DNA of 64,000 nt. Origin: Rhizobium rhizogenes. GTDB lineage: Bacteria; Pseudomonadota; Alphaproteobacteria; Rhizobiales; Rhizobiaceae. This document shows positions 19,386 to 27,005 of the stretch, piece by piece. Under the pieces are notes generated by a model that saw only the letters and a program-made list of their open reading frames with translations, was not told the origin of the DNA and made no database searches. Made by a program: the position numbers and the translations under genes. The DNA lies in contig NZ_CP019702.2 in assembly GCF_002005205.3 (NCBI RefSeq), forward strand, positions 1,926,001 to 1,990,000, written 5' to 3'. Numbering within the stretch: the first letter of the stretch is position 1; each line of letters begins with the position of its first letter.

Positions 19386-20066
19386 ATGAAGTCCGCGACC
19401 CAATCGGCTGATCAGACACTCAGCAGCTCCGAAGATTTCGAGGTCAGTTTCCCTATCGGGGGCATCGCAAAACGCAGCTTCGATATGACGTCGGCTGCGC
19501 TTGCGCTGCTCATCTTCAGCCCGATTTTCCTGTTGATCGCCTTGCTGGTGAAGGTTTCCGATCCCGGCCCGATCTTTTATGGCCACCGGCGGGTGGGGCA
19601 TAATGGCCGCTATTTCCATTGCCTGAAATTCAGGACGATGGCGATGAACGGCGACGAGATGCTGCGGCAATATCTTGCCGCCAATCCGGAAGCCGCCGAG
19701 GAATGGCGCGCCACCCGCAAGCTCAAGAACGATCCGCGCGTCACCGCCGTCGGCGCCGTATTGCGCAAGCTCTCCCTTGACGAGCTGCCGCAGCTCATCA
19801 ACATCATCCGTGGTGAAATGAGCGTTGTTGGCCCGCGCCCCGTCGTCGACGAGGAGCTTGGCTACTACGAAAGTGCCGCCGCTTATTATCTCAGCACCCG
19901 TCCGGGCCTCACCGGCCTGTGGCAGATCAGCGGCCGTAACGACGTCTCCTACAAGACCCGCGTCGCTTTCGACACGCAATATGTGCAGAACTGGTCGATG
20001 CGGCAGGATGTATTCATCATCGTCAAGACCATCCCCGCCGTGTGCCTGTCTCGCGGCAGCTACTGA
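19386..20066 (+). CDS. exoY: ExoY-like undecaprenyl-phosphate sugar phosphotransferase
   Basis: A 226-residue polyprenyl-phosphate hexose-1-phosphate transferase that primes polysaccharide repeat synthesis at the inner membrane. One membrane segment lies at about residues 32-54 (ALALLIFSPIFLLIALLVKVSDPGP). The catalytic core has KFRTM, DELPQLINIIRGEMSVVGPRP and PGLTGLWQISGR. Length and sequence resemble S. meliloti ExoY. ATG 19386 follows GGAG at 10 nt; a longer reading upstream lacks a site. First of three genes with ExoF- and ExoQ-like products. Confidence 0.92.
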   Translation: MKSATQSADQTLSSSEDFEVSFPIGGIAKRSFDMTSAALALLIFSPIFLLIALLVKVSDPGPIFYGHRRVGHNGRYFHCLKFRTMAMNGDEMLRQYLAANPEAAEEWRATRKLKNDPRVTAVGAVLRKLSLDELPQLINIIRGEMSVVGPRPVVDEELGYYESAAAYYLSTRPGLTGLWQISGRNDVSYKTRVAFDTQYVQNWSMRQDVFIIVKTIPAVCLSRGSY

Positions 20067-20106
20067 AATCAATATTGAGTTCGGCTTTATCGATTTTCGT
20101 TTCGAC

Positions 20107-20147
20107 ACGCACCCGACCGGGATCCCAAGTCCGGTCTTCGGGTGCGT
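20107..20147. other. hairpin in the exoY-exoF spacer
   Basis: ACGCACCCGA at 20107-20116 pairs with TTCGGGTGCGT ending at 20147, and an inner CCGG/CCGG pair (20117-20120, 20131-20134) extends it. It may act as a partial terminator or an mRNA stability element between exoY and exoF. Confidence 0.5.
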
Positions 20148-20216
20148 CATTGGTGCTAATCATGGCGACCGCTTCTGCGGCGCTGCGCAGCCGGCCTTGT
20201 CCGGTTGCGCTATCGC

Positions 20217-20239
20217 CTGATCGCCTGCAGGGCGATCAG
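20217..20239. other. hairpin just upstream of the exoF ribosome binding site
   Basis: A perfect 9-bp stem CTGATCGCC / GGCGATCAG with a 5-nt loop ends 19 nt before the exoF ATG and next to the GGGAG site. Its position suggests an effect on translation or on processing of the exoY-exoF transcript. Confidence 0.5.
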
Positions 20240-20258
20240 TAAAACAGGGAGTCTCCCG

Positions 20259-21518
20259 ATGAACGGCCTTTTTGCCGCCACCCGTCATCCGCTTACCGCG
20301 CTTGTGCTTGCCGCTTCCGTCGCCTTTGCCGCGCCGCTTTTCGCCATGGCGGCAGAAGGCGCCCAATACAAGCTCGGCACCGCCGACAAGCTGCGCATCC
20401 GCGTTGCTGAATGGCAGCCTGCCGATGGCAGCATCCGCAACTGGGACGTCATAAACGGCGATTATTCGGTTGGGCCTTCCGGCGCGCTGTCGCTGCCTTT
20501 CATCGGACAGCTGGACGTGGCGGGGAAAACGCCCTCCGAGGTTGGCGAAGCGATCGGTGCGCAGCTTCAGAGCAAGTTCGCGCTTCGTAACCTGCCTTCG
20601 GCTTCCGTCGAAATCGCGCAGTTCCGGCCGATCTTCCTCAGCGGTGACGTGCAGACGCCGGGCGAATACCCCTATGCCGCCAATCTCACCGTGCTGAAGG
20701 CGGTCAGCCTTGCCGGCGGGCTCAGGCGTTCCGACGCCGGTCAGCGTTTTGCCCGCGACTTCATCAATGCGCGCGGCGATGCCGCCGTCTACGACAACCA
20801 GCGGGCCAGGCTGCTTGCCCGCCAGGCGCGGTTGATCGCCGAGGTCAAGGGTGATGCGAGCATCGCCAAGACGCCGGAGATGGAAAAGATCAGCGAGATC
20901 GATGCGCTGCTGGCCAGTGAAAGCGCGCTTATGAAATCGCGCACCGAGCGCTATACCCTGCAGCTGAAGGCGCTGACCGAACTGCGCGCGCTTCTGGAAA
21001 GCGAAGTGGCTTCGCTGCAGAAGAAGTCGGAAACCCAGAACCGCCAGCTCGAACTCGCCAATGAGGACCGCGACCGCGTGAACCGGCTGAACGAGCAGGG
21101 GCTGGCGCTGTCGCAGCGGCGTATCTCCGCGGAAGAACGGGCCGCGGAGGTGGAGTCCACGCTTCTCGACATCGATACACAGTCGCTGCGTGCCAAGCAG
21201 GACATCAACAAGGCGACGCAGGATGAAATCAACCTGCGCAATGACTGGGAAGCCCAGCGCTCCAAGGAATTGCAGGACACGGAAGCGGAACTGGAAAAGC
21301 TCGGCCTGCAGCTGACCACCAGCCGTGAACTGATGTCGGAAGCGCTGGCCCAGTCGGCCGAGGCGATCCGCTTCGATCCTTCGGGGAAATCCGCCACGAT
21401 CGGCTATGTCGTGGTGCGTGAGGAAAACGGCAAGCCGAAAGAGCTAAAGGTGGATGAAAACACCCTGCTTCAGCCCGGTGATGTCATCAAGGTCTCGTCC
21501 GAAATCCTGATGCAGTGA
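20259..21518 (+). CDS. exoF: ExoF-like periplasmic polysaccharide export protein
   Basis: A 419-residue export protein. The signal peptide is residues 1-31 (ending FAAPLFAMAAEG). The polysaccharide export (Poly_export/Wza-like) domain is at about 33-120 (YKLGTADKLRIRVAEW... GALSLPFIGQLDVAGKTPSEV), followed by an SLBB region (IFLSGDVQTPGEYPY). Residues about 190-370 are a long coiled coil, then a C-terminal segment with a second SLBB-like piece (LLQPGDVIKVSSE). It resembles S. meliloti ExoF in architecture and gene order. Confidence 0.9.
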   Translation: MNGLFAATRHPLTALVLAASVAFAAPLFAMAAEGAQYKLGTADKLRIRVAEWQPADGSIRNWDVINGDYSVGPSGALSLPFIGQLDVAGKTPSEVGEAIGAQLQSKFALRNLPSASVEIAQFRPIFLSGDVQTPGEYPYAANLTVLKAVSLAGGLRRSDAGQRFARDFINARGDAAVYDNQRARLLARQARLIAEVKGDASIAKTPEMEKISEIDALLASESALMKSRTERYTLQLKALTELRALLESEVASLQKKSETQNRQLELANEDRDRVNRLNEQGLALSQRRISAEERAAEVESTLLDIDTQSLRAKQDINKATQDEINLRNDWEAQRSKELQDTEAELEKLGLQLTTSRELMSEALAQSAEAIRFDPSGKSATIGYVVVREENGKPKELKVDENTLLQPGDVIKVSSEILMQ

Positions 21519-21525
21519 GGTTGGC

Positions 21526-22794
21526 ATGCGGATTGCCAAATCGGCGCTGATCGATCCCGAACGCAACGAGATATACGGAATGACGGCGATTGCGCTGTCA
21601 TTCTTCGTGTTCGCCTATTCGTCGCGTTTCGGGCAGATTTCAGTTCTTGCCTATTATGGCATGTGGCTGCCGCTGGTGGTGGTCGATTACCGCCGCGTGC
21701 TCGGCAATTATCCGCGTTATCTCTGGATATTCGCCTTCGGTATTCTCACCGTGCTGTCGAGCTTCTGGTCGGAAGCGGTTTCGGTCACCATGCGCGCTTC
21801 CATCCAGTATATGACGCATATCGTCTGCGCCCTGATCGCCATGCGCGTCATCTCCATCCGGACATTGACGCGCGGCGCGCTGGTCGGCATCGCGGTCGTT
21901 CTGCTCTATTCGTTGCTGTTCGGCATCTACCTCTTCGATGCGCTTGATGGAACCTACAGTTTCGTCGGCGCTTTCTCGTCGAAGAACCAGCTCGGCTTTT
22001 ATGCCTCTCTGGGTGTTATTTTCGCTGCCGCCTCCGTACTGGTCCTCAGACAGAGGGGTATCTGGCTGCCAGTCGCCGGCGTTACCGGGCTGCTGTCTGC
22101 CTATAGTCTCGTCGCGTCGCAATCGGCGACATCGGCCATCACCACGGCAGCGGTGGTCGCCCTTATCATCGGCTTCATTCCGATTGGCATGTTGTCTCCC
22201 GCCAACCGCAAGATGACGTTTTTTGTACTTGGCGGCCTCGGTGCGCTGCTGGCTGTCGCTTCCCTGCAATTTGGTCTTCTCGACGCCATTCTCGGTATTT
22301 TCGGCAAGGATTCGACGCTGACCGGTCGCACCTATCTCTGGCAGCAGGGCATCGAGGCGGCAAAACAGACGCCTATTCTCGGCGTCGGTTATCAGGGGTT
22401 CTGGGTCGCCGGTTTTGCCGATGCCGAACGCCTGTGGAACGATTTTTTCATTACCGGGCGCAGCGGCTTCCATTTTCACAACACCTATATCGAGACGGTG
22501 GTGGAAAACGGCTTTGTCGGCATGTTCCTGCTCGGCATGGTGCTCTACGGAACGCTCATCGGGCATCTGCGCTCGGTCCTGATGCGCCAGAGCGATCCGC
22601 AGGGCGTGATCCTGTTTGCGATCTGTGCGCTGTTCGTGGTGCGCTCCTTCGTGGAGATCGACATCATCTTCCCCTATCAGATCGGTTCATTCCTGCTTTA
22701 TTTCGCGGCCGGAAAACTCTGCCTTCCGGTGAAGGTGGCGCAGGGCGGTGATACTCACCCGGCAATCGGCATGCGGTTGCAGACACGCGCCTAG
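21526..22794 (+). CDS. exoQ: ExoQ-like polysaccharide polymerase (O-antigen ligase/Wzy fold)
   Basis: A 422-residue inner-membrane protein with about ten to twelve hydrophobic segments, from YGMTAIALSFFVFAYSS onward. The large periplasmic loop typical of Wzy_C proteins includes DSTLTGRTYLWQQGIEAAKQTPILGVGYQGFW and FHFHNTYIETVVENGFVG. It would join lipid-linked repeats into long chains. It starts 7 bp after exoF. Together with ExoY and ExoF it forms a minimal set of succinoglycan-type functions without the intervening glycosyltransferases. Confidence 0.9.
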   Translation: MRIAKSALIDPERNEIYGMTAIALSFFVFAYSSRFGQISVLAYYGMWLPLVVVDYRRVLGNYPRYLWIFAFGILTVLSSFWSEAVSVTMRASIQYMTHIVCALIAMRVISIRTLTRGALVGIAVVLLYSLLFGIYLFDALDGTYSFVGAFSSKNQLGFYASLGVIFAAASVLVLRQRGIWLPVAGVTGLLSAYSLVASQSATSAITTAAVVALIIGFIPIGMLSPANRKMTFFVLGGLGALLAVASLQFGLLDAILGIFGKDSTLTGRTYLWQQGIEAAKQTPILGVGYQGFWVAGFADAERLWNDFFITGRSGFHFHNTYIETVVENGFVGMFLLGMVLYGTLIGHLRSVLMRQSDPQGVILFAICALFVVRSFVEIDIIFPYQIGSFLLYFAAGKLCLPVKVAQGGDTHPAIGMRLQTRA

Positions 22795-22874
22795 AGCGCG
22801 TCCGGCCTGGTCGAAACCACGGTACAAAAAACCATTGTGTCGTGTACTGTGGAATACGATCAGACGCGACGCGC

Positions 22875-23984
22875 TTACGGGCCCGGGTTTGCCATGCGGT
22901 ATGCGAGGCGCAGCAGGTCGTTCTGGCTGCGTGTCCCGGTCTTGGCATAGAGGCTTTTGAGCTGCGTGCGTATCGTCTCGCGCGATACGGAGGCCTCCAG
23001 CGCTATCTGTGTGATGGTCCTGCCGTTTATGACGCCGAGAAGTGCACGCCGCTCCCCCATCGTCAACCGATGAAATTCAGCGAACTGGTCGATGCCGGGT
23101 ATTTCGCCCGGCGCCCCGGAAGGCTGGATAAGGAGCGCAACGGTAGGCCCCTCGAAGTAAAGCGAGAGGCGTTCTTTCTCCATTGCGACAAGCGTGAGCC
23201 TGATGCCCTGCAACAGAAAGCTTGCTGTTCTGGGACCGGTATAACTGCGCTTCAGCATTGTGTTCAGCGCTGTTTGAGCATCCTTGCCGCGCAGGCGTAG
23301 CTTTCCGAGCGGCGAAACCGATATGAGCGTTCCTTTGTCCAGAAGCTCCTGACCGATCGGGGAGATTGTCTTTATCTGCGCGTTTTCGCCGATGATGACG
23401 ACGCCCGTCTCGACGAAATCGAACAGCGACGTATTGAGATCGAAGGCTGCCCATCGGACCGAACTGTTCTTGTAGAAACGCGCGGCGCGCCTCAGATGGG
23501 GCGCGATACGGGTGAGCTGATCGGAAAAAACGCTGTTTTCATCGGGATCACCGCGGCTGGTGACGGTGGATACGATCAGGGGGCTGCCCTCGTTCTTGTC
23601 AATGGTGACGCCGATGGAGGTCGAAATATTGTTAGGTGACAGCCAGTCATTGAAGAATTCGGTTTTGACCAGCTGCTTTCTGGGGACGATCTGATCCGAG
23701 AAAACGCCCAAGCCTACCTGGCGCAGAGCGCAATGCTCCAGCCATGGATTGGTGTTGATGTAATGCGCTGCATAGCTTTCAAGTTCCGGAAGGTCGAATT
23801 TTGATGTCATGCCGACATAGTCGTCGGGCTCGCGCGTATTCATGGAAAACAAAATCGTTCGACCATCGGGTGCATTCTCTGAAAGCCGGTCGAGAAACTG
23901 TTGCCACGACGCCTCGCCGAGCAGCGCTGCATAAATGAGATCTATCAGGTCGTCGTCCGAGTGCCTCAAGCCACGAATGCGCAT
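22875..23984 (-). CDS. LuxR-type transcriptional regulator
   Basis: A 369-residue regulator if started at ATG 23984 (MRIRGLRHSD), which has GGCAGGGA about 12 nt upstream. A longer in-frame ATG at 24104 lacks a site and would place a perfect palindrome (24050-24063) inside the gene. The C-terminal HTH is LTMGERRALLGVINGRTITQIALEASVSRETIRTQLKSLYAKTG. The 270-residue N-terminal part resembles no domain I recognise and lacks the autoinducer-site tryptophan/aspartate pattern of quorum regulators. It lies between exoQ and the type I secretion operon. Confidence 0.82.
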   Translation of the reverse strand: MRIRGLRHSDDDLIDLIYAALLGEASWQQFLDRLSENAPDGRTILFSMNTREPDDYVGMTSKFDLPELESYAAHYINTNPWLEHCALRQVGLGVFSDQIVPRKQLVKTEFFNDWLSPNNISTSIGVTIDKNEGSPLIVSTVTSRGDPDENSVFSDQLTRIAPHLRRAARFYKNSSVRWAAFDLNTSLFDFVETGVVIIGENAQIKTISPIGQELLDKGTLISVSPLGKLRLRGKDAQTALNTMLKRSYTGPRTASFLLQGIRLTLVAMEKERLSLYFEGPTVALLIQPSGAPGEIPGIDQFAEFHRLTMGERRALLGVINGRTITQIALEASVSRETIRTQLKSLYAKTGTRSQNDLLRLAYRMANPGP

Positions 23985-24049
23985 GCCCCAATCCCTGCCG
24001 CCGGAGAAGCCCGACAAACGCTGGTCCGCTCCCTTCACCTCGATCAATT

Positions 24050-24063
24050 CACCCGCGCGGGTG
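24050..24063. promoter_or_regulatory. perfect 14-bp palindrome upstream of the LuxR-type gene
   Basis: CACCCGCGCGGGTG is a perfect palindrome. Flanks TCAATT and ATTGA extend the symmetry to about 25 bp with a mismatch. It lies 66-79 bp upstream of the preferred LuxR start. A candidate operator for autoregulation. Confidence 0.5.
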
Positions 24064-24193
24064 ATTGAGGATGATATGTGAAGCTCTAAAAATCGTCCAG
24101 CCATGAACTCGCGCGTGTAAAAGGATACGGCGCAAGTTCTCGTTTATTATTTTGAATGCGCTGATGCGCTGAATTGTTTTAAGGAGAGACGTT

Positions 24194-24538
24194 ATGAAGA
24201 GATATATTTCGCTGGCCAGCGTATCGGTTGCCGTCCTTGCGCTTTCGGGTTGCGTCAGCGCCGGTGTGGACAAGACGGTGGAACTTTCGGTTGGCCAGAC
24301 GCGGCACCTTACGGCCTACAGGGCCGAGAACTGCGGTGCGGCTCCCTTGAGTTTTGCGGCGGTGGCGGGCAAGCTTCCGAAATCCAGGATCGTCTCCTAT
24401 TCGGATGGCGGCCTTTCCAGTCGTCAAAGCAAGCAGTGCGGCCGCCGCGTCCCGACACGCGCGGTGAATGCGACGGGTATCGCCAAGGGAACAGAGACAA
24501 ACCGCTATCAGGATGTCATTTCCATCGTTGTAAAATGA
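24194..24538 (+). CDS. small lipoprotein of unknown function
   Basis: A 114-residue protein with a clear lipoprotein signal: MKRYISLASVSVAVLALSGC, with C20 as the lipidation cysteine. The mature part is small and basic with two more cysteines (NCGAAPLSF, SKQCGRRV) that could form a disulphide. AAGGAGAG lies 7 nt before the ATG. It is divergent from the LuxR-type gene. No family was recognised. Confidence 0.82.
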   Translation: MKRYISLASVSVAVLALSGCVSAGVDKTVELSVGQTRHLTAYRAENCGAAPLSFAAVAGKLPKSRIVSYSDGGLSSRQSKQCGRRVPTRAVNATGIAKGTETNRYQDVISIVVK

Positions 24539-25023
24539 CCGCGCTGTGGCAGGCTCATTCGACTTCACCAGCGTCCGTCAGAAAAAATGGGCTCCGATCT
24601 TTCCGAAAAGATAAATGAAAACAGATGAATATGACACCTTTCCGGTTCATGTTCACGGTCCGTGACTCAAATGTTCGGGCCGATGCGTCAGTTACGAAGT
24701 CCGCTGTTTTCGGGTGCGCTCATTGGTCTCATTCCTGTGCCGGTCACAGGAAACCTTCCAGCCCAAATTCTTGGGCTGGAAGGATGCTTCCGCGACGCAG
24801 ATGCACATCGGCTGGCAACAGTGACATCCTCGGTCTTGTCCCACTGCTGTCCGGTTTAAATTTCTGGACAAGGCGCATTGCTTCAAAATGGATGGTAAAC
24901 GGTCGAGTATTTTCTCACCATTAACGTCGTATACTGTGGCCGAAACCGTCGGCCGAGCGTTATCCCTTTGTTTTCCGAGATTTTCCGGACGTAAAGCCGC
25001 CACGCATTTTTACTGGAAATGCT
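24539..25023. other. 485-bp gene-free region with hairpins and repeat-like sequence
   Basis: No credible gene. It holds a strong hairpin (24754-24783), a 22-bp segment shared with the exoQ-LuxR spacer (24918-24939) and, at its right end, a rhizobial-type intergenic palindrome (TTTTCCGGACGTAAAGCC ... TACTGGAAATGCTCTAGAG). Confidence 0.5.
24754..24783. terminator. strong 13-bp hairpin
   Basis: CCTTCCAGCCCAA and TTGGGCTGGAAGG with a 4-nt loop, a perfect 13-bp stem. It lies between the lipoprotein gene and the convergent 164-residue gene. A short T-run follows on the minus strand, so it may end transcription from the right. Confidence 0.55.
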
Positions 25024-25030
25024 CTAGAGA
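24982..25030. repeat. rhizobial-type intergenic palindrome
   Basis: The stretch from TTTTCCGGACGTAAAGCC to ACTGGAAATGCTCTAGAG is a diverged inverted repeat whose reverse (CTCTAGAGCATTTCCAGT ... CCGGAAAA) looks like a very common intergenic element of Rhizobium and Agrobacterium genomes. It runs into the last codons of the 164-residue gene. Assignment from memory of the element, not from a search. Confidence 0.45.
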
Positions 25031-25518
25031 TAATCTGCAGAAACATGCGGGCTGGCATGGATGAAGTTCCACATGTCCTTGCTGACATCGACGATGTCGG
25101 CGATCGATTTTTCCAGGTGGCCGATTTCCTTCTCGTCCATGCGTTCGACCTTGCCGTAGCGGACCTGGCTGTCATCCTCCACCAGACGCATCAGCTGGGT
25201 ACTGGCGATGTCGCCCTTTTCGTCGAAGGAATAGATGCAATGATTGTATTTGTTGCGCGTCTTCGCCTCCTTCTTCAGCCGCGCCATGATGGAGAGAATG
25301 GTCTTCCTGTCCTGTGTCGGCGTTGAGGGGAGTTTTGCCAGACGCTCGATGAGATCCATCCGCGCCCGCGTGGTGTTGAGTGTCAGGAACACGACGATGG
25401 CCGCTTCCTTCTCCACTTTCAGGAGATGGACGATCAGATAGATCATCAGGCTTTCGGTGTTGGTCCACACGTAGTTCAGCCTGCCGACCAGCAGCAATAC
25501 ATCCGACATCGCCGCCAT
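25024..25518 (-). CDS. hypothetical soluble protein
   Basis: A 164-residue, largely helical protein (MAAMSDVLLLVGRLNYVWTNTE...). It contains a charged central helix (TTRARMDLIERLAKL) and KEAKTRNKYNHCIYSF. A second ATG at 25509 is possible. No signal peptide or membrane span is certain. It lies 120 bp upstream, in the same direction, of the type I secretion genes' 3' end, but separated from that operon. I do not recognise the family; the RNKYNH motif recalls proteins of the ERF/HEPN-like helical type, which is only a guess. Confidence 0.65.
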   Translation of the reverse strand: MAAMSDVLLLVGRLNYVWTNTESLMIYLIVHLLKVEKEAAIVVFLTLNTTRARMDLIERLAKLPSTPTQDRKTILSIMARLKKEAKTRNKYNHCIYSFDEKGDIASTQLMRLVEDDSQVRYGKVERMDEKEIGHLEKSIADIVDVSKDMWNFIHASPHVSADYL

Positions 25519-25638
25519 GCCGCTTCTCCCGCCCCGACAAAACAGACTGTCATTATAGGCCGATCGGCCCCGGATTGACAGTGTATGACCTGTTCTTCGT
25601 TCCGCATTTTCGGGGCCAAAAAACGCTGCGGTCTTTCC

Positions 25639-26997
25639 TCATCTTTCCTTGAAGGCGCGCGACATGCTGTCGGAAATCGGCTTGGTCAGATATTCGAAGA
25701 AGGTACGTTCCGAGGTCTGGATCAGAACGTCCGCCGGCATGCCGGGCACGGGATGGAAATTATGGACCTTGGCGATTTCCTCGTCCGGCACCTGTACGCG
25801 CACGATATAGACATCCTTCACCTGCAGGCCGGCATTTTCCTCGATACTGTCGGCCGAAACGTAAAAGACCTTGCCGTTCAGAACCGGTGTGGTGCGGCGG
25901 TTGAGCGCCGAGAGGCGGATTGCGGCGGTCTGGCCCTCATGCAGCTGGTCGATGGAGGTTCTGAGAACCTGCGCTTCAAGGATCAGGGGAACATGCGCCG
26001 GCAGGATTTCCATGATCGGCTTGCCTGTCGTGATGACGCCGCCCGGCGTATGATAATAGGACCGCACCACCGTACCGTTGACCGGGGAGCGGATGACGGT
26101 GCGCTCCAGCACCTCGGCAGCACCGCGCACCTGTTCCCGAACGCTGTCGAGATCGGATTCCGCGGTTTCCAGCGCATCGAGTGCTGCCTGCTTGTTGGCA
26201 TTGACGGCGATGATCGCTTCCTGCTTGAATTTGGCGATTTCGGCCTCGCTCTGGTTCATCTCGCCGCTCAGGCGGGCAATGTCGCCCATGGCGTCGGCAA
26301 TGGCGCGCTCCAGCGCCAGCATGTCTGTCTTGCGGATGACGCCGTCCTTGGCGAGTTTTTCCTTGGAATCGCGTTCCTGTGTCAGAAGTGCCAGCTGCCG
26401 GTCGAAGGACTGCTTTTGCCCGTCATAACCCGCATAACGGAATTCCAGTGACCTGATGTTCTTCTCGATCAGGTTCAGCTGTTCCTCGAGCTTGACGAGC
26501 TTGCTGTGGAACACGACGTTCTGGCTCTGGATAATGGCGTTGATGTCGGGATCGCCGGCTTCCTTCATGACGATGTCTGGTACCTTGAAGCTTTTTTCGC
26601 CCTGTGCCTCCGCGCGCAGGCGCGTGACGATGGTTTCGAGGCGGAGGCGCCGCAGCTGCAACATGCGCTCATTGGCCAGCGCCGTCGTCTTGTCGAGCGT
26701 CAGCAGCACATCGCCCTCCTTGACCGTGTCGCCTTCGCTCACCATCATGTCCTTGATGATGCCGCCCTCCAGATGCTGGACGACCTTGTTGTTGCCGGTG
26801 GCGACAAAGCTGCCCTGGGCGATGATGGCGGAGGAAAGCGGCGCCGTGCCGGCCCAATATCCGAAACCGCCGAAGGAGGCGAGCAGAACGGCAAGCCCGA
26901 TGGAGCTGTGCAGCCGGATAGAGCGCGGCACCTCGCTGTACCATTCCAGCTGGCCCTGTGGTTTGACTTCCGCGATGGCGTTCTTTTTCCTGAACAT
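25639..26997 (-). CDS. HlyD-family membrane fusion protein of a type I secretion system
   Basis: A 452-residue periplasmic adaptor. A short cytoplasmic N-terminus is followed by one membrane span (about residues 30-50, SSIGLAVLLASFGGFGYWAG). The lipoyl half-motif VVQHLEGGIIKDMMVSEGD is next, then a long coiled-coil hairpin (about 100-290), the second lipoyl piece (VIRSPVNGTVVRSYYHTPGG) and a beta-barrel region. The ATG at 26997 lies 8 bp after the exporter's stop; a longer reading runs back into the exporter gene. It would link the ABC exporter to a TolC-type channel, which is not in this window. Confidence 0.94.
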   Translation of the reverse strand: MFRKKNAIAEVKPQGQLEWYSEVPRSIRLHSSIGLAVLLASFGGFGYWAGTAPLSSAIIAQGSFVATGNNKVVQHLEGGIIKDMMVSEGDTVKEGDVLLTLDKTTALANERMLQLRRLRLETIVTRLRAEAQGEKSFKVPDIVMKEAGDPDINAIIQSQNVVFHSKLVKLEEQLNLIEKNIRSLEFRYAGYDGQKQSFDRQLALLTQERDSKEKLAKDGVIRKTDMLALERAIADAMGDIARLSGEMNQSEAEIAKFKQEAIIAVNANKQAALDALETAESDLDSVREQVRGAAEVLERTVIRSPVNGTVVRSYYHTPGGVITTGKPIMEILPAHVPLILEAQVLRTSIDQLHEGQTAAIRLSALNRRTTPVLNGKVFYVSADSIEENAGLQVKDVYIVRVQVPDEEIAKVHNFHPVPGMPADVLIQTSERTFFEYLTKPISDSMSRAFKER

Positions 26998-27005
26998 GAC
27001 GATCC

